Shown: positions 7,641 to 17,684, numbered from the stretch's first letter. The stretch: DNA of 64,000 nt from Amycolatopsis bullii (GCF_014654205.1 NZ_BNAW01000007.1:62001-126000); one strand, 5' to 3'. Program-made: numbers and translations. The notes: generated from the letters alone by a model not told the origin.

Positions 7641-10600
7641 GTGCGCGCCGTCCGTCGTCGTTGCCGGTTGCTGTTCACCGTTCTGCTCTGCGCCCTGCTT
7701 GCCTTGGCCGGCGTTGCCGGCCCGGCGGCGCACGCCGCCCCGGTGGGGCGGCCCGCCCACGCCGTCACCTATGACGGCTACTCCTTCCTCGTCGACGGGA
7801 AGCGCACCTACCTGTGGTCCGGGGAGTTCCACTCCTACCGGCTCCCCAGCCCGGACCTGTGGCTCGACATCTTCCAGAAGATGAAGGCCGCCGGGTTCAA
7901 CGCGACCTCGCTGTACTTCGACTGGGGCTACCACTCGCCGAAGCAGGGCGTCTACGACTTCAGCGGCGTCCGGGACCTCGACAGGCTGCTCGACATGGCG
8001 CAGCAAGCCGGCCTGTACGTCATCGCGCGGCCCGGGCCCTACATCAACGCCGAGGTCGATGGTGGTGGGTTTCCGACCTGGCTGTCCACCACTCCGGGCC
8101 ACACCCGCAGCGCCGATCCCGTGTACCTGCGGTACTCCGACGAGTGGCAGACGCAGATCGACCGAATCATCGCCCGCCACCAGCTCACCAACGGCACCGG
8201 CGGCGTGCTCGCCTACCAGGTCGAAAACGAGTACTACAACGGCAACGCCGACGGCCGCGCCTACATGCAGCACCTCGAAGACAAGGCCCGGGCCGACGGC
8301 ATCACCGTGCCGCTGGTCGGGAACAACAACGGCACCTTCAACTCCGGCGCCGCCGCGCTCGACGTCGATGCCGCCGACTCCTACCCGCAGGGCTTCGACT
8401 GCTCGAACCCCACGCGGTGGAACGGTGTGCCGGACATCAGCTACGACCACGTGCCCGGCAAGCCGCTGATCACCGCCGAGTTCCAGGGGGGTGCCTTCGA
8501 CCCGTGGGGCGGCCCCGGCTACGAAAAGTGTGCCCAGCTGATCAACGACCAGTTCGCGAACGTCTTCTACAAGCAGAACATCGCCGTCGGCGCCACCGGG
8601 CAGAGCTTCTACATGCTGCACGGCGGCACTTCGTGGGGGTGGAGCGCGATCCCGCAGAACTACACCTCCTACGACTACGGCGCCGCGATCACCGAAGGGC
8701 GCCAGTTCGACCCGAAGTACAACGAAGACAAGCTGATCGGCTACTTCACCCAGTCCGTCGCCCCGCTCACCAAGACCGACGGTCTCGCACAAGCGCCGCT
8801 GAGCGATCCGGCGCTCACCGACACCGCGCGGATCAACCCCGACACCCGCACGCAGTTCCACACCCTGCGGCACAGCGACTCGACGTCCACCGCCACGAAC
8901 ACCACCAGCGTCGCGCTCGATCTGGCCGCGCACGCCGGCTACACCTACGACGACCGCGCCACCGAGGTCGGCTACACCGGCACCTGGAGCCACGTCGGCC
9001 CCGAGGTCAACTACACCGGCGGGGACTACCAGCACACCGAGTCGTTTTCGAACGTCACCGGGGACAGCGTCAGCATCCCCTTCACCGGCACCGGAATCCG
9101 CTGGGTGACGTCGAAGGACCCGAGTCACGGCGTCGCCGACGTCTACCTCGACGACACGAAGGTCTCCTCGGTCGACCTCTACGCGGCGGGCAAGCAGAAC
9201 CAGGTCACCGGCTACGAGGTCCGCGACCTCCCCGCCGGGCCGCACACGCTGAAGATCGTCGTCACCGGGCAGAAGAACGCCCAAGCCACCGGGCCGTACG
9301 TCGTGGTGGACGCGGTCGACCTGCTCTCGGGCAGCTCCGACTACTACCCGGTCGTGCCGCAGCAGCCCGGCACCGGCATCACGCTGAACGGACGGCAGTC
9401 GAAGATCCTCGTCGCCGGCTACGACCTCGGCGCCACGCGGATGCAGTACTCGACGTCGGAGATCATGACCAGCGCCACCATCGGCAACCGGGACGTCGCG
9501 GTGCTCTACGGCGACCAGGGCGGGCCGGGGGAAACCGTGCTCCGATTCGCGAAGCAGCCGTCGGTGCAGGTCCTCGGCGGCGCCGCGACGTCCACTTGGG
9601 ACGCCGCCCGCGGCGACCTGCGGCTGAACTACACCCACGACGGCCTCACGCGCGTGCTCGTCACCGCGCCCGGCGCGCGCCCGCTGCTCCTGCTGCTGGC
9701 CGACAAGGCGACGGCGGCGACGTTCTGGCGCCAGGACACCCCTTCGGGCCCGGTCCTCGTCCGCGGCACCCACCTGGTCCGGACCGCGACCGAACAGTAC
9801 GGCCTGCTGTCGCTGACCGGCGACACCGGCACCGACGGCGGTTTCGAGGTCTTCAGCACGGCGAAAGCCGTGCTGTGGAACGGATCCTGGGTGCCGGTGA
9901 AGCCGACGTCCAGCGGCAGCCTCACCGGAACGGCGCCGACCGCCAAAGCCGTGACACTGCCCGCCCTCACCGGCTGGAAGCACCAGCAGGAGTCCCCGGA
10001 GAGCCGGCCGGCCTTCGACGACTCGGCCTGGCCCGTGGCGGACAAGGACACCACCAACAGCTCGACGGCGCTCGGGACGAAACCCGTCCTGTTCGCCGAC
10101 GACTACGGCTTCCACACCGGCAACACGTGGTACCGCGGCCACTTCACCGGCGACGGCAAGCAGACCGGGATCACGCTGTCGAGCCAGAGCGGGGGCCCGG
10201 CGGGCGCGTTCTCGGCGTGGCTCAACGGCGTCTTCCTCGGCAGCTCGACCAGCCCGCAGCACACGTTCACCTTCCCCGCCGGGTCGCTGCACCAGGGCGA
10301 CAACGAAATTTCCGTGCTGACCGTGAACATGGGGCACGAGGAGGACTATGGCGCCAGCAACGGCAACAAGGCCGCCCGCGGGCTCACCGCGGCCCGGCTG
10401 ACGGGCACCCCGCTGACGTCGGTGACCTGGCGGCTGCAGGGCGTCCGCGGCGGCGAGACCGGCCTGGACCCGGTGCGCGGGCCGCTCAACACCGGCGGGC
10501 TCTACGGCGAGCGCGCGGGCTGGTCGCTGCCCGGGTTCCCGGACCGGGGCTGGGCACCGGCGTCGCTCCCGGCGAAGGACACCACCCCCGGCGTTTCGTG

Positions 10601-11744
10601 GTACCGCACGACGGCGGACCTCGACCTGCCGCGCGGCCAGGACACCTCGCTCGGCCTGACCATCACCGACGACCCGGCGCGGCAGTACCGCGCGCTGATC
10701 TTCGTCAACGGCTGGCAGCTCGGCCAGTACGTCAACTACCTGGGCCCGCAGCACAGCTTCCCGATCCCGAACGGCATCTTGAACCCGAACGGGCGCAACA
10801 CGATCGCCGTCGCGGTGTGGAACCTCGACGGCGGCACCGGCGGCCTCGGCTCGATCGCCTGGACGAACTACGGCAGCTACCGCTCGCCGCTGACCGTCCG
10901 GCAGAACGCGTCGCCCGGCTACGACCCCGCGCGGTACGCGATGCCGCCGGCGCCCACGGCCGGGGTGGCGCTGACCGCGCCGGACACCGCGTCCGCGGGG
11001 CAGCCGTTCACCGCGTCGGCGACCGTGGCCGTCCCGGCGGGTGCGCCGCCGGCGTTCGACGTCCGGCCGTCGCTCACCGCCCCGGCCGGGTGGACGGCCG
11101 GTGCCGCGTCGCCGCCTTCGGTGCCGCGGATCGACGGCGGGAAGTCGGCCACGTTCACCTGGACCGTGACTCCTCCCGCCACTGTGGGCACGGCCGCGCT
11201 GAAGGTCGCGGTGGCCTATCGGCAGGCGGGGCGCCCGGGCTCGGTGACCGGGGAACGGATCGTGGGGGCTGTTCCCGCGGCACCGCCCGCCGGGCAGGTG
11301 GCCGTGAGCTCCCTGCCGTTCCTCACCGCCACGAACGGCTGGGGCCCGGTCGAACGCGACACGAGCAACGGCGAAGCGAGCGCGGGTGACGGCAAGCCGA
11401 TGACCATCGGCGGGGTGGCCTACGCCAAGGGGCTCGGCGTCCACGCGGCCAGTGACGTCCAGCTCTACCTGGCGGGCACCTGCACCCGGCTGACGGCTTC
11501 GGTGGGCGTCGACGGCGAAACCGGCACGGGCGGCAGCGTGAGCTTCAGCGTCTCGGCCGACGGCGTGACCAAGGTGACGACGCCGGTGGTGCGTGGTGGC
11601 CAGGCGGCGATCCCGGTCGACGTCGACGTCACCGGGGCCCAGGTCCTCGACCTGGTGGTGTCCGACGGCGGCGACGGCAACGGGCAGGACCACGCGGACT
11701 GGGCGGTGCCGACGCTGACCTGCGTCACGCCGCCCGCCCGGTGA
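7641..11744 (+). CDS. Secreted GH35 beta-galactosidase with C-terminal NPCBM-like domain
   Basis: A 1367-residue exported glycoside hydrolase that removes terminal beta-galactose from plant or other polysaccharides. The start is GTG 7641, with AGGAGG six bases upstream. It gives a signal peptide ending near residue 32 (AHA). The GH35 barrel follows from about 45. The acid/base Glu lies in QVENEY (about 193-198) and the nucleophile Glu in TAEF (about 278-281). Jelly-roll galactose-binding-like domains occupy the middle. The last ~150 residues (LGVHAASDVQLYL region) look like an NPCBM carbohydrate-binding domain. A LacI-type operator lies upstream. The 3' end overlaps the converging membrane-protein gene by 20 bases. 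Confidence 0.93.
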   Translation: MRAVRRRCRLLFTVLLCALLALAGVAGPAAHAAPVGRPAHAVTYDGYSFLVDGKRTYLWSGEFHSYRLPSPDLWLDIFQKMKAAGFNATSLYFDWGYHSPKQGVYDFSGVRDLDRLLDMAQQAGLYVIARPGPYINAEVDGGGFPTWLSTTPGHTRSADPVYLRYSDEWQTQIDRIIARHQLTNGTGGVLAYQVENEYYNGNADGRAYMQHLEDKARADGITVPLVGNNNGTFNSGAAALDVDAADSYPQGFDCSNPTRWNGVPDISYDHVPGKPLITAEFQGGAFDPWGGPGYEKCAQLINDQFANVFYKQNIAVGATGQSFYMLHGGTSWGWSAIPQNYTSYDYGAAITEGRQFDPKYNEDKLIGYFTQSVAPLTKTDGLAQAPLSDPALTDTARINPDTRTQFHTLRHSDSTSTATNTTSVALDLAAHAGYTYDDRATEVGYTGTWSHVGPEVNYTGGDYQHTESFSNVTGDSVSIPFTGTGIRWVTSKDPSHGVADVYLDDTKVSSVDLYAAGKQNQVTGYEVRDLPAGPHTLKIVVTGQKNAQATGPYVVVDAVDLLSGSSDYYPVVPQQPGTGITLNGRQSKILVAGYDLGATRMQYSTSEIMTSATIGNRDVAVLYGDQGGPGETVLRFAKQPSVQVLGGAATSTWDAARGDLRLNYTHDGLTRVLVTAPGARPLLLLLADKATAATFWRQDTPSGPVLVRGTHLVRTATEQYGLLSLTGDTGTDGGFEVFSTAKAVLWNGSWVPVKPTSSGSLTGTAPTAKAVTLPALTGWKHQQESPESRPAFDDSAWPVADKDTTNSSTALGTKPVLFADDYGFHTGNTWYRGHFTGDGKQTGITLSSQSGGPAGAFSAWLNGVFLGSSTSPQHTFTFPAGSLHQGDNEISVLTVNMGHEEDYGASNGNKAARGLTAARLTGTPLTSVTWRLQGVRGGETGLDPVRGPLNTGGLYGERAGWSLPGFPDRGWAPASLPAKDTTPGVSWYRTTADLDLPRGQDTSLGLTITDDPARQYRALIFVNGWQLGQYVNYLGPQHSFPIPNGILNPNGRNTIAVAVWNLDGGTGGLGSIAWTNYGSYRSPLTVRQNASPGYDPARYAMPPAPTAGVALTAPDTASAGQPFTASATVAVPAGAPPAFDVRPSLTAPAGWTAGAASPPSVPRIDGGKSATFTWTVTPPATVGTAALKVAVAYRQAGRPGSVTGERIVGAVPAAPPAGQVAVSSLPFLTATNGWGPVERDTSNGEASAGDGKPMTIGGVAYAKGLGVHAASDVQLYLAGTCTRLTASVGVDGETGTGGSVSFSVSADGVTKVTTPVVRGGQAAIPVDVDVTGAQVLDLVVSDGGDGNGQDHADWAVPTLTCVTPPAR

Positions 11745-12423
11745 CCGCGGGCAGCGGCCGGAGCACGAAGCCGGCGCGGATCTCCCGGCGTTCGCGCCAC
11801 AGGTGGTACAGCGCGAGCCCGAAGATGACCGAGCCGACGACGTTCGCGGTGAAGTGCCACCAGACGCGGTAGGTCGTCAGCCCCGGGCCCGGGTCCACGA
11901 GACCGAAGAACGTGGACAGCCCGATCGCCCGGGGCGCGCCGAGCCCGACCGACAGCGTCAGGACCAGGTGCTCCAGCCCGTGCAGGCCCTGCATCCAGAC
12001 GCCCATCCTCGCCCAGCGGCGGGTGCGGGTGCCCGCGGCCCGGCGGGTGATCACCATGACGCCCGCCAGGCCGGCCAGGAAGAGGAAGTTGCCGGTCAGG
12101 TGCAGCAGCTCCATGCCGAACGCCGGCCGTCCGGGCAGGATCTGCTGCAGGCCGCTCGCCAGGCCGGTGCCCCACGGCGTCATCCAGGCCGAGGCGTTCG
12201 GGTGGCCCAGCCAGTACCCGGCCTGGGCGACGTGCTCCTGGACGTGCCCGAGCTGCCCGAGGACGCCGAAGCCGATCACCGCCACCGCGCCGCGGAACAC
12301 CCACGGCCGGACCGGACCGCGGCCGGCGCGGGCCAGCACGCCGACCGCCGTCCACATGGCCAGCGCCCAGAGCACCAGCAGCACCGCGCCCGCGGTGTCC
12401 CACCCCGACATCGGCATCGCCAT
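11725..12423 (-). CDS. Polytopic membrane protein of unknown function
   Basis: A 232-residue protein with five or six hydrophobic helices. They include segments near 10-30, 45-60, 105-125, 145-160 and 190-205. Several His lie in or near the helices (GHVQEHV, LLHLTGNFLFL, GLHGLEHLVL), which could bind metal or haem, but no known motif is complete. It resembles actinobacterial proteins listed as DUF6008, though I hold that only loosely. The start ATG has GGGAGG upstream. The gene converges on GH35 with a 20-base overlap and is not in an obvious operon. Confidence 0.65.
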   Translation of the reverse strand: MAMPMSGWDTAGAVLLVLWALAMWTAVGVLARAGRGPVRPWVFRGAVAVIGFGVLGQLGHVQEHVAQAGYWLGHPNASAWMTPWGTGLASGLQQILPGRPAFGMELLHLTGNFLFLAGLAGVMVITRRAAGTRTRRWARMGVWMQGLHGLEHLVLTLSVGLGAPRAIGLSTFFGLVDPGPGLTTYRVWWHFTANVVGSVIFGLALYHLWRERREIRAGFVLRPLPAVTGRAA

Positions 12424-12534
12424 GGCCGCCTCCCGTGTCCGTCCCTTCGACGCTAACCGGGGGCCGGGCGGCCGGACGTCTTCCCGCGTGCGCCCGGAAA
12501 CCGGACAAACCCTTGCAGGACAACGGTTGTGGCC

Positions 12535-13152
12535 TCACGGGAGGACAAGCCGGACGGCGAGCGCGGTGATCACCGCGCTCGACACGAGCGCCGTCACCAG
12601 CCGGCCCCGCCGCCCGGTGAGGACCCGGCCGAGCAGGGCCCCGCCGCCGGCGAGCGCGGCTTGCCAGCTCGCCGACGCGGCGAACGCGGCGAGCACGAAC
12701 ACCGCCTGGTCGAGCCCGGGGACGTCCGCGCCGGCGCGGTCCCCGACCACCAGCGCGGTGAAGTAGACGACCGTGGCCGGATTGACGAGGGTGATGCCGA
12801 GCAGGCTGACGTAGGCGCGGCCGGGCGCGAGCGGGGTCACCGGCCGGGTGGCGGGCACGCGGTGGGATCGCAGCGCGCGAACGGCGCCAAGCGTCGCGAG
12901 GGCGATCAGGATCGCCGCCGAGATCAGCCGCAGCGGCCCGGCGAACGGGGTGATCACGCCCGCGATCGCGGCGCCGCCCAGCACGGCGACCAGCGCGTAC
13001 ACCCCGTCGGCCGTCGCGACGCCGAGAGCCGCGGCCAAGCCGGTCCGGAGGGAGCTGCGGGCGGTGAGGGCCACCAGGTACGTCCCCACCGCGCCGACCG
13101 GGATCGCGATGCCGTAGCCGGCGACCAGGCCGGCGAGCAGCGCGGCGCTCAC
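12535..13152 (-). CDS. LysE/RhtB-family exporter
   Basis: A 205-residue membrane protein with about six helices. It opens with the family-typical AALLAGLVAGYGIAIPVGA and later has a GITLVNPATVVYF block, as in LysE/RhtB amino-acid exporters. It probably exports an amino acid or similar small metabolite, and the substrate is unknown. The GTG at 13152 gives the normal family length. An alternative GTG at 13185 adds 11 residues, and neither has an ideally spaced ribosome site. It is divergent from the short-chain dehydrogenase. Confidence 0.8.
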   Translation of the reverse strand: MSAALLAGLVAGYGIAIPVGAVGTYLVALTARSSLRTGLAAALGVATADGVYALVAVLGGAAIAGVITPFAGPLRLISAAILIALATLGAVRALRSHRVPATRPVTPLAPGRAYVSLLGITLVNPATVVYFTALVVGDRAGADVPGLDQAVFVLAAFAASASWQAALAGGGALLGRVLTGRRGRLVTALVSSAVITALAVRLVLP

Positions 13153-13372
13153 GGCGCCGAGGTGATCGACCTCCGCGGACGGCACGGCTGCTGCTGGACC
13201 GGCGCGGTGGTGGCGGCGACGGTCGGCAGGAGCGGGGTGGGTTGCGTGGTCATGCGCAGATCGTGGCCACCACCCGGTGGGCGGGGCAACCGGGTTTTCC
13301 AGCGGGTGGGCTCCGCCGGGCTGTGCTTGAATCGGCTCCGGGGAGGCACGCGAGCGAGAGAGGGCTTTCACG

Positions 13373-14167
13373 ATGCGGGTCGACCTGAGCGGGAAGACGG
13401 CACTGGTCACCGGATCCACCCAGGGCATCGGCGCGGCGATCGCGACCGGCCTGGCCGCGGCGGGCGCGCGCGTCGCGATCAACGGCCGCAGCGAAACCGG
13501 CGTCCACAAGGCCATCGCCCGGCTGCGGGAGGAGGTGCCGGAGGCGGACTTCCTGCCGGCCCCGGGCGACGTCTCCGAGGAGGCCGGCGCGGCCCAGGTG
13601 GTCGAGGAGGTGCCGGACGCCGACATCCTGGTCAACAACCTCGGCATCTTCGGCGCCCAGGAGCCCCTCGACATCACCGACGCCGACTGGCGGCACTACT
13701 TCGAGGTCAACGTCCTGGCCGCGGTGCGCCTGACCCGCGCCTACCTGCCGGGCATGGCCGACCGCGGCTGGGGCCGGATCCAGTACATCGCCAGCGATTC
13801 CGCGATCGTCATCCCGGCCGAGATGATCCACTACGGCGTGTCGAAGACGGCGCTGCTCGGGGTGTCCCGCGGGTTCGCCAAGCACGCGGCCGGCACCGGC
13901 GTCACGGTCAACGCGGTGATCGCCGGCCCCACCCACACCGGCGGTGTCGAGGACTTCGTCTACGAGCTGGTGGACAAGGACCTGCCGTGGGACGAGGCCC
14001 AGCGCGAGTTCATGAAGCAGCACCGCCCGCAATCGCTGCTGCAGCGGCTGATCGAGCCGGAGGAGATCGCGCACCTGGTGGTGTACCTCAGTTCCCCGTT
14101 CGCCTCGGCGACCACCGGCGCGGCGGTGCGGGTGGACGGCGGGTACGTCGACGCGATCGTGCCCTGA
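13373..14167 (+). CDS. Short-chain dehydrogenase/reductase
   Basis: A 264-residue SDR oxidoreductase. The nucleotide motif TGSTQGIG is at 13-20, NNLG at 88-91, the catalytic Ser near 141-143, and Y154xxxK158. The Arg at 39 after the second strand (NGRS) favours NADP(H). The C-terminus GAAVRVDGGYVDAIVP is FabG-like. It probably reduces a ketone or oxidises an alcohol in the cytoplasm. The substrate cannot be read from sequence. It stands alone, converging on the beta-helix gene with only 6 bases between. Confidence 0.88.
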   Translation: MRVDLSGKTALVTGSTQGIGAAIATGLAAAGARVAINGRSETGVHKAIARLREEVPEADFLPAPGDVSEEAGAAQVVEEVPDADILVNNLGIFGAQEPLDITDADWRHYFEVNVLAAVRLTRAYLPGMADRGWGRIQYIASDSAIVIPAEMIHYGVSKTALLGVSRGFAKHAAGTGVTVNAVIAGPTHTGGVEDFVYELVDKDLPWDEAQREFMKQHRPQSLLQRLIEPEEIAHLVVYLSSPFASATTGAAVRVDGGYVDAIVP

Positions 14168-14173
14168 GGCCGC

Positions 14174-15235
14174 TCACGGCGTGACGGGGATGTTCGCCAG
14201 GCCCGACCGGGCGTTCGTGACGGTGTTCGACGCGGACACGACGTTGGGGTTGGCCTTGCACTTCGAGACGGAGCTGATCTTGATCGCATAGGCGCCCACG
14301 CCGCCGAGGTCGGACTTGTTGCCGCGCCAGACGTTGCCGCAGCCGTTGTCGAACGACGGGCTCGTGCTCGGGTTGTGCGTCTCGTAGCCGTTGGCGAACG
14401 TGCCGGGCGGGGCGAAGGTGCCGGTGTTGCCTTCGATCGTGTAGCCGGTGCCCTTGACGTCGATCCAGGAGTCCGCCGAGTTCTGGCCGGAGATGCCGCG
14501 GCCGTCGAAGGTGTTGCCACCGATGTATCCAGCCGCCGTGCCTTCCTTGACGTCGATCGGCTCGGCGGCGATGAACGGGCCGAGGTGGTTGTCCAGCACC
14601 TGGATCCGGTCGCTGCGGTCGGCGCCGCCGGAGTTGCCGTGGCAGCCCCAGTTCGAGCCGGCCGAGCTGAGATAGACGCCTTCGCCGTAGCCAGGCTGCA
14701 CCTGGCCTGTGTAGCTGATCGAGGAGTTCTTCAGCACGCTGTCGGCCGATGAGCGGCGGAAGTGCACTGCCTCCTCGTCGATGTGGTGGACGGTGACGCC
14801 GTCGATGGTGGTGTGCGGGGAGTTGTCCGCGACGATGCCCTTTTTGGACTCCCGCACGGTGAAGCCGCGCAGGGTCCAGTAGGGCGCGTTGGCGAGCCAC
14901 AGGCCGTAACCGGAATCCCAGCCTGCGGTCGGCACCGGGCAGTCGGGGGCGTCGCCGGCGGGACCGTCGTTGATCAGGACGGCGTCCGCTGGGCCGGACA
15001 GGGTGATCGGCTTGGCCGCGGTGCCGGGATTCGTGGTGACGAAGGAGCCGTGGTAGGTGCCGGCGGCGAGCCGGATCGCCTGCCCCGGGATGGCGCCCGC
15101 CAGGGCGGCCTGGAGCTGGGTGGCCGTGGCGACGACGACGTCGGCCGCGCCGGCCGGCGCGGGCAGCGTGAGCGTGGCGGAAATGCTTGCGGTGACGAGG
15201 AAAACGGCGCGAAAGAGCGACTTTCGAGCGGACAC
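14174..15235 (-). CDS. Secreted right-handed beta-helix protein (possible polysaccharide lyase)
   Basis: A 353-residue exported protein. The start is GTG 15235 with GGAGG upstream, giving a signal peptide ending near residue 30 (AGAA). It has repeated short strands such as IDGVTVHH, LKNSSISYTG, IQVLDNH, YIGGNTFDG and YTIEGNTG, the mark of a right-handed parallel beta-helix. Proteins of this fold in soil actinomycetes are often pectate-lyase-like or other polysaccharide-active enzymes, which would suit the plant-sugar genes around it. No defined catalytic set can be assigned. A good promoter lies upstream. Confidence 0.8.
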   Translation of the reverse strand: MSARKSLFRAVFLVTASISATLTLPAPAGAADVVVATATQLQAALAGAIPGQAIRLAAGTYHGSFVTTNPGTAAKPITLSGPADAVLINDGPAGDAPDCPVPTAGWDSGYGLWLANAPYWTLRGFTVRESKKGIVADNSPHTTIDGVTVHHIDEEAVHFRRSSADSVLKNSSISYTGQVQPGYGEGVYLSSAGSNWGCHGNSGGADRSDRIQVLDNHLGPFIAAEPIDVKEGTAAGYIGGNTFDGRGISGQNSADSWIDVKGTGYTIEGNTGTFAPPGTFANGYETHNPSTSPSFDNGCGNVWRGNKSDLGGVGAYAIKISSVSKCKANPNVVSASNTVTNARSGLANIPVTP

Positions 15236-15291
15236 CGATGGCCTCCGGAAAGCGACTGCGGAGGTGTTGCGGCGGACACCCGGACTTTTCC

Positions 15292-15321
15292 TTTATAGGG
15301 CAGCGGCCCAGGGGGAGTCAA
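15292..15321 (-). promoter_or_regulatory. Sigma-70-type promoter of the beta-helix gene
   Basis: On the minus strand TTGACT (15321-15316), an 18-base spacer and TATAAA (15297-15292) lie about 57 bases before the GTG. This is one of the best consensus promoters in the window. Confidence 0.6.
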
Positions 15322-15523
15322 CAGGATGAACATTGATCACGCATGTGAACGCCGAAAGTCAGTCGGACGGATGGCACCCTGAGAAAGTTCCTTCGGCGTT
15401 GAGACGAAAACGGGACATTTCTGGTTCAGACCTGTCGAACAGCCCCGACGAACCCGCGATCTTCTCCGGACAGAGTGACCGGTGTGCGCTGCCCCGAGCG
15501 CACCCCGCACCCGGAGGAGACCG

Positions 15524-16447
15524 ATGGCTCCCACCCGCATCCCGCCCGTCACCGCGGGGATCGCCGCCGCGGTGGCCGTTGTGCTCGCCGCCGCGTGCTG
15601 GGTCTTCTTCCCGCCCGAGACCGCCGGGCGCGCCCTCGCCGGCCGGCCGGACGTCGACCTCCCGCTGCCGTGGCCCGCCGAAGGGCAGTCCAGCGCCGAG
15701 GTGCAGAACCTTGGCTCGCTCGGCAGCCGCGGTGAGCGGGGGCCGGTCCCGATCGCCAGCGTCACGAAGGTCATGACGGCCTACGTCGTGCTCAAGGACC
15801 ACCCTCTCGGTCCCGACGAGGCCGGGCCGGAGATCACTGTCGACGAGCAGGCCGAAGCCGAGTCGGCCTCGGCCGAGGAGTCGAGCGCGCCGGTCCGCGC
15901 CGGGCGCCGGTTCAGCGAACGTGACCTGCTCGCCCTGATGCTCGTCCCGTCCGGGAACAACGTCGCCCGCCTGCTCGCCCGGTGGGACGCCGGCAGCCAG
16001 GATGCCTTCGTCGCGAAGATGAACCGCGAGGCGGCGGCGCTCGGCATGACCAGCACCACCTACACCGGTGCCAGCGGCGTCGAGGACTCGACCACGAGCA
16101 CCGCCTCCGACCAGCTCCGGCTGGCCCGCGAGGTGATGCGGAACCCGGTGATCCGCGCGATCGTCGCCACCCCGAGCCTGCGGATCGACGGTGTGCCGGG
16201 CGCGGTCGTCAACACGAACACCCTGCTCGGCCGCGACGGGGTGATCGGGCTGAAGACCGGCTCGTCGACCGCCGCCGGGGGTGCCCTGATGTGGGCCGCG
16301 CGAGCCGGCAACGGCGCGTTGATCCTCGGCGTCGTCCTGCACCAGAGCCCGGGCGGGACCCCGGCCGCCGGGCTGCGGGCCGCGCTCGACACCAGCGAAA
16401 AGCTCATCGCCGCGATCCAGCGCGAGCTGCCGGCGGCCACGCGATGA
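15524..16447 (+). CDS. D-alanyl-D-alanine carboxypeptidase (S11 family)
   Basis: A 307-residue penicillin-binding enzyme that trims the terminal D-Ala from peptidoglycan stem peptides outside the membrane. An N-terminal hydrophobic helix (about 10-28) exports or anchors it. All three active-site motifs are present: S79-V-T-K82, S143-G-N145 and K244-T-G246. The ATG at 15524 is chosen from GGAGGAG eight bases upstream. The stop overlaps the next gene's start (ATGA), so it is coupled to a membrane-bound EEP-family enzyme. Confidence 0.9.
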   Translation: MAPTRIPPVTAGIAAAVAVVLAAACWVFFPPETAGRALAGRPDVDLPLPWPAEGQSSAEVQNLGSLGSRGERGPVPIASVTKVMTAYVVLKDHPLGPDEAGPEITVDEQAEAESASAEESSAPVRAGRRFSERDLLALMLVPSGNNVARLLARWDAGSQDAFVAKMNREAAALGMTSTTYTGASGVEDSTTSTASDQLRLAREVMRNPVIRAIVATPSLRIDGVPGAVVNTNTLLGRDGVIGLKTGSSTAAGGALMWAARAGNGALILGVVLHQSPGGTPAAGLRAALDTSEKLIAAIQRELPAATR

Positions 16448-17406
16448 CCGCGACCACCGAACGGCCGGCCGCCCCGGCCTGCCGGGCCTGGACGTGGCGG
16501 CGGGGCCGCGTCCTCGCGGCGTTCGCCGTCCTGACGGCGCTGCTGCTGCTCGCGCACCCGCTGGTGCCGAACCAAGTGGGCAACGCGGGCAGCCTCCTGG
16601 AGACGTTCCTGCCCTGGACCGGCCTGCTCGTCGTGCCGCTGCTGGCCGTGGCGCTGGTCCGGCGCTCGGCGCTCGCCCTCGTCTCCCTCCTGCTGCCGGC
16701 GCTGGTCTGGGGCGGGTTCTTCGGCGGCAGGCTGTTCGACAAGCGCGGGCACGGCGGGGACCTGACGGTCGCCTCGCACAACGTGAACGACGAGAACCCG
16801 GACCCGGCGGGCACCGCGCGCGCCCTGGCTGCCGCGGGTGCGCAGGTGATCGCGCTCGAGGAGCTGAAGAAGTCCGAGATCCCGAAGTACGAGAACGCCC
16901 TCGCCGCGGCGTACCCGTACCACTCCGTGCAGGGGACCGTCGGGGTCTGGAGCACCTTTCCGCTGCGGGACACGCGGCCGGTGGCGATCATGCCGTGGAC
17001 CCGCGCGCTGCAGACCACAGTGGACACTCCGAAGGGGCCGGTGGCGGTGTTCGTGGCGCACCTGCCTTCGGTGCGCGTGCGCCTCGACGCCGGGTTCACC
17101 GCGGTCGGCCGGGACGAGGCCATGAACCTGCTGGCCGGTGCCATCGCCGCGGAATCCGCGCCGCGGACGGTGCTCGTCGGCGATTTCAACGGCACCGCCG
17201 ACGACCGCGCGCTCGCGCCGATCACCACGCGGCTGCAGAACGCGCAGGACGAAGCCGGCGACGGTTTCGGCTTCACCTGGCCCGCCGGGCTGCCCCTGGC
17301 CCGGATCGACCAGGTCTTCGTGTCGGGGGTGCGCACGGTGGCGGCCTGGACGTTGCCGGCGACCGGCAGCGATCACCTCCCCGTCGCCGCCACGGTGGCG
17401 TTCTGA
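16444..17406 (+). CDS. Membrane-anchored endonuclease/exonuclease/phosphatase-family protein
   Basis: A 320-residue protein. Three hydrophobic segments (about 22-40, 52-68, 72-88) are followed by an EEP-fold domain. It shows ASHNVNDEN, ALEELK with the metal-binding Glu, HLPSVR, VGDFNGTADD and the final SDHLPV motif. The catalytic part probably faces outside and hydrolyses a phosphodiester. The substrate could be nucleic acid, a lipid head group or a cell-wall precursor. It starts within the carboxypeptidase stop (ATGA). That pairing favours a cell-envelope role, which is inference. Confidence 0.82.
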   Translation: MTATTERPAAPACRAWTWRRGRVLAAFAVLTALLLLAHPLVPNQVGNAGSLLETFLPWTGLLVVPLLAVALVRRSALALVSLLLPALVWGGFFGGRLFDKRGHGGDLTVASHNVNDENPDPAGTARALAAAGAQVIALEELKKSEIPKYENALAAAYPYHSVQGTVGVWSTFPLRDTRPVAIMPWTRALQTTVDTPKGPVAVFVAHLPSVRVRLDAGFTAVGRDEAMNLLAGAIAAESAPRTVLVGDFNGTADDRALAPITTRLQNAQDEAGDGFGFTWPAGLPLARIDQVFVSGVRTVAAWTLPATGSDHLPVAATVAF

Positions 17407-17592
17407 CCCCGGGAGCCGGGCCCGCCGGCAGTGTGTGGTAGACGCCCCGCAGGACCCGCGAACATGCCGTTGAACACCGGGCCGTGCTGACGGGCGGTGA
17501 ATTTCAAACGACGCTCCGCGCAGGTCGCGCCGTCGAATTCGTCGTCGGGGCCATGTGAAGGGCACGTGACTAGACCGTTACGCGAGCCGGGG

Positions 17593-17620
17593 TTGACCCC
17601 GTGGGTGTTATCGCTAACAC
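17593..17620 (+). promoter_or_regulatory. LacI-2 promoter with overlapping operator
   Basis: A -35-like TTGACC (17593-17598) precedes the operator TGTTATCGCTAACA (17606-17619). The right half-site supplies TAACAC (17615-17620), a possible -10 with a 16-base spacer. This placement predicts autorepression of LacI-2. Confidence 0.6.
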
Positions 17621-17684
17621 TAACTCCTCGTCGTCACCGGACAGGTGACGCAGACCATGTCGGAGCGCACGGAAGGGGACGCCG

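Noticed and set aside
7533..11693. A 1386-codon open frame on the minus strand opposite the GH35 gene
   Set aside because: It is a codon-bias shadow of a clear GH35 enzyme. Its composition is Arg/Gly/Ala/Val-rich with no domain, and it has no ribosome site.
14174..15235. A firm assignment as pectate lyase
   Set aside because: Beta-helix repeats are visible but no family-specific catalytic set could be identified.
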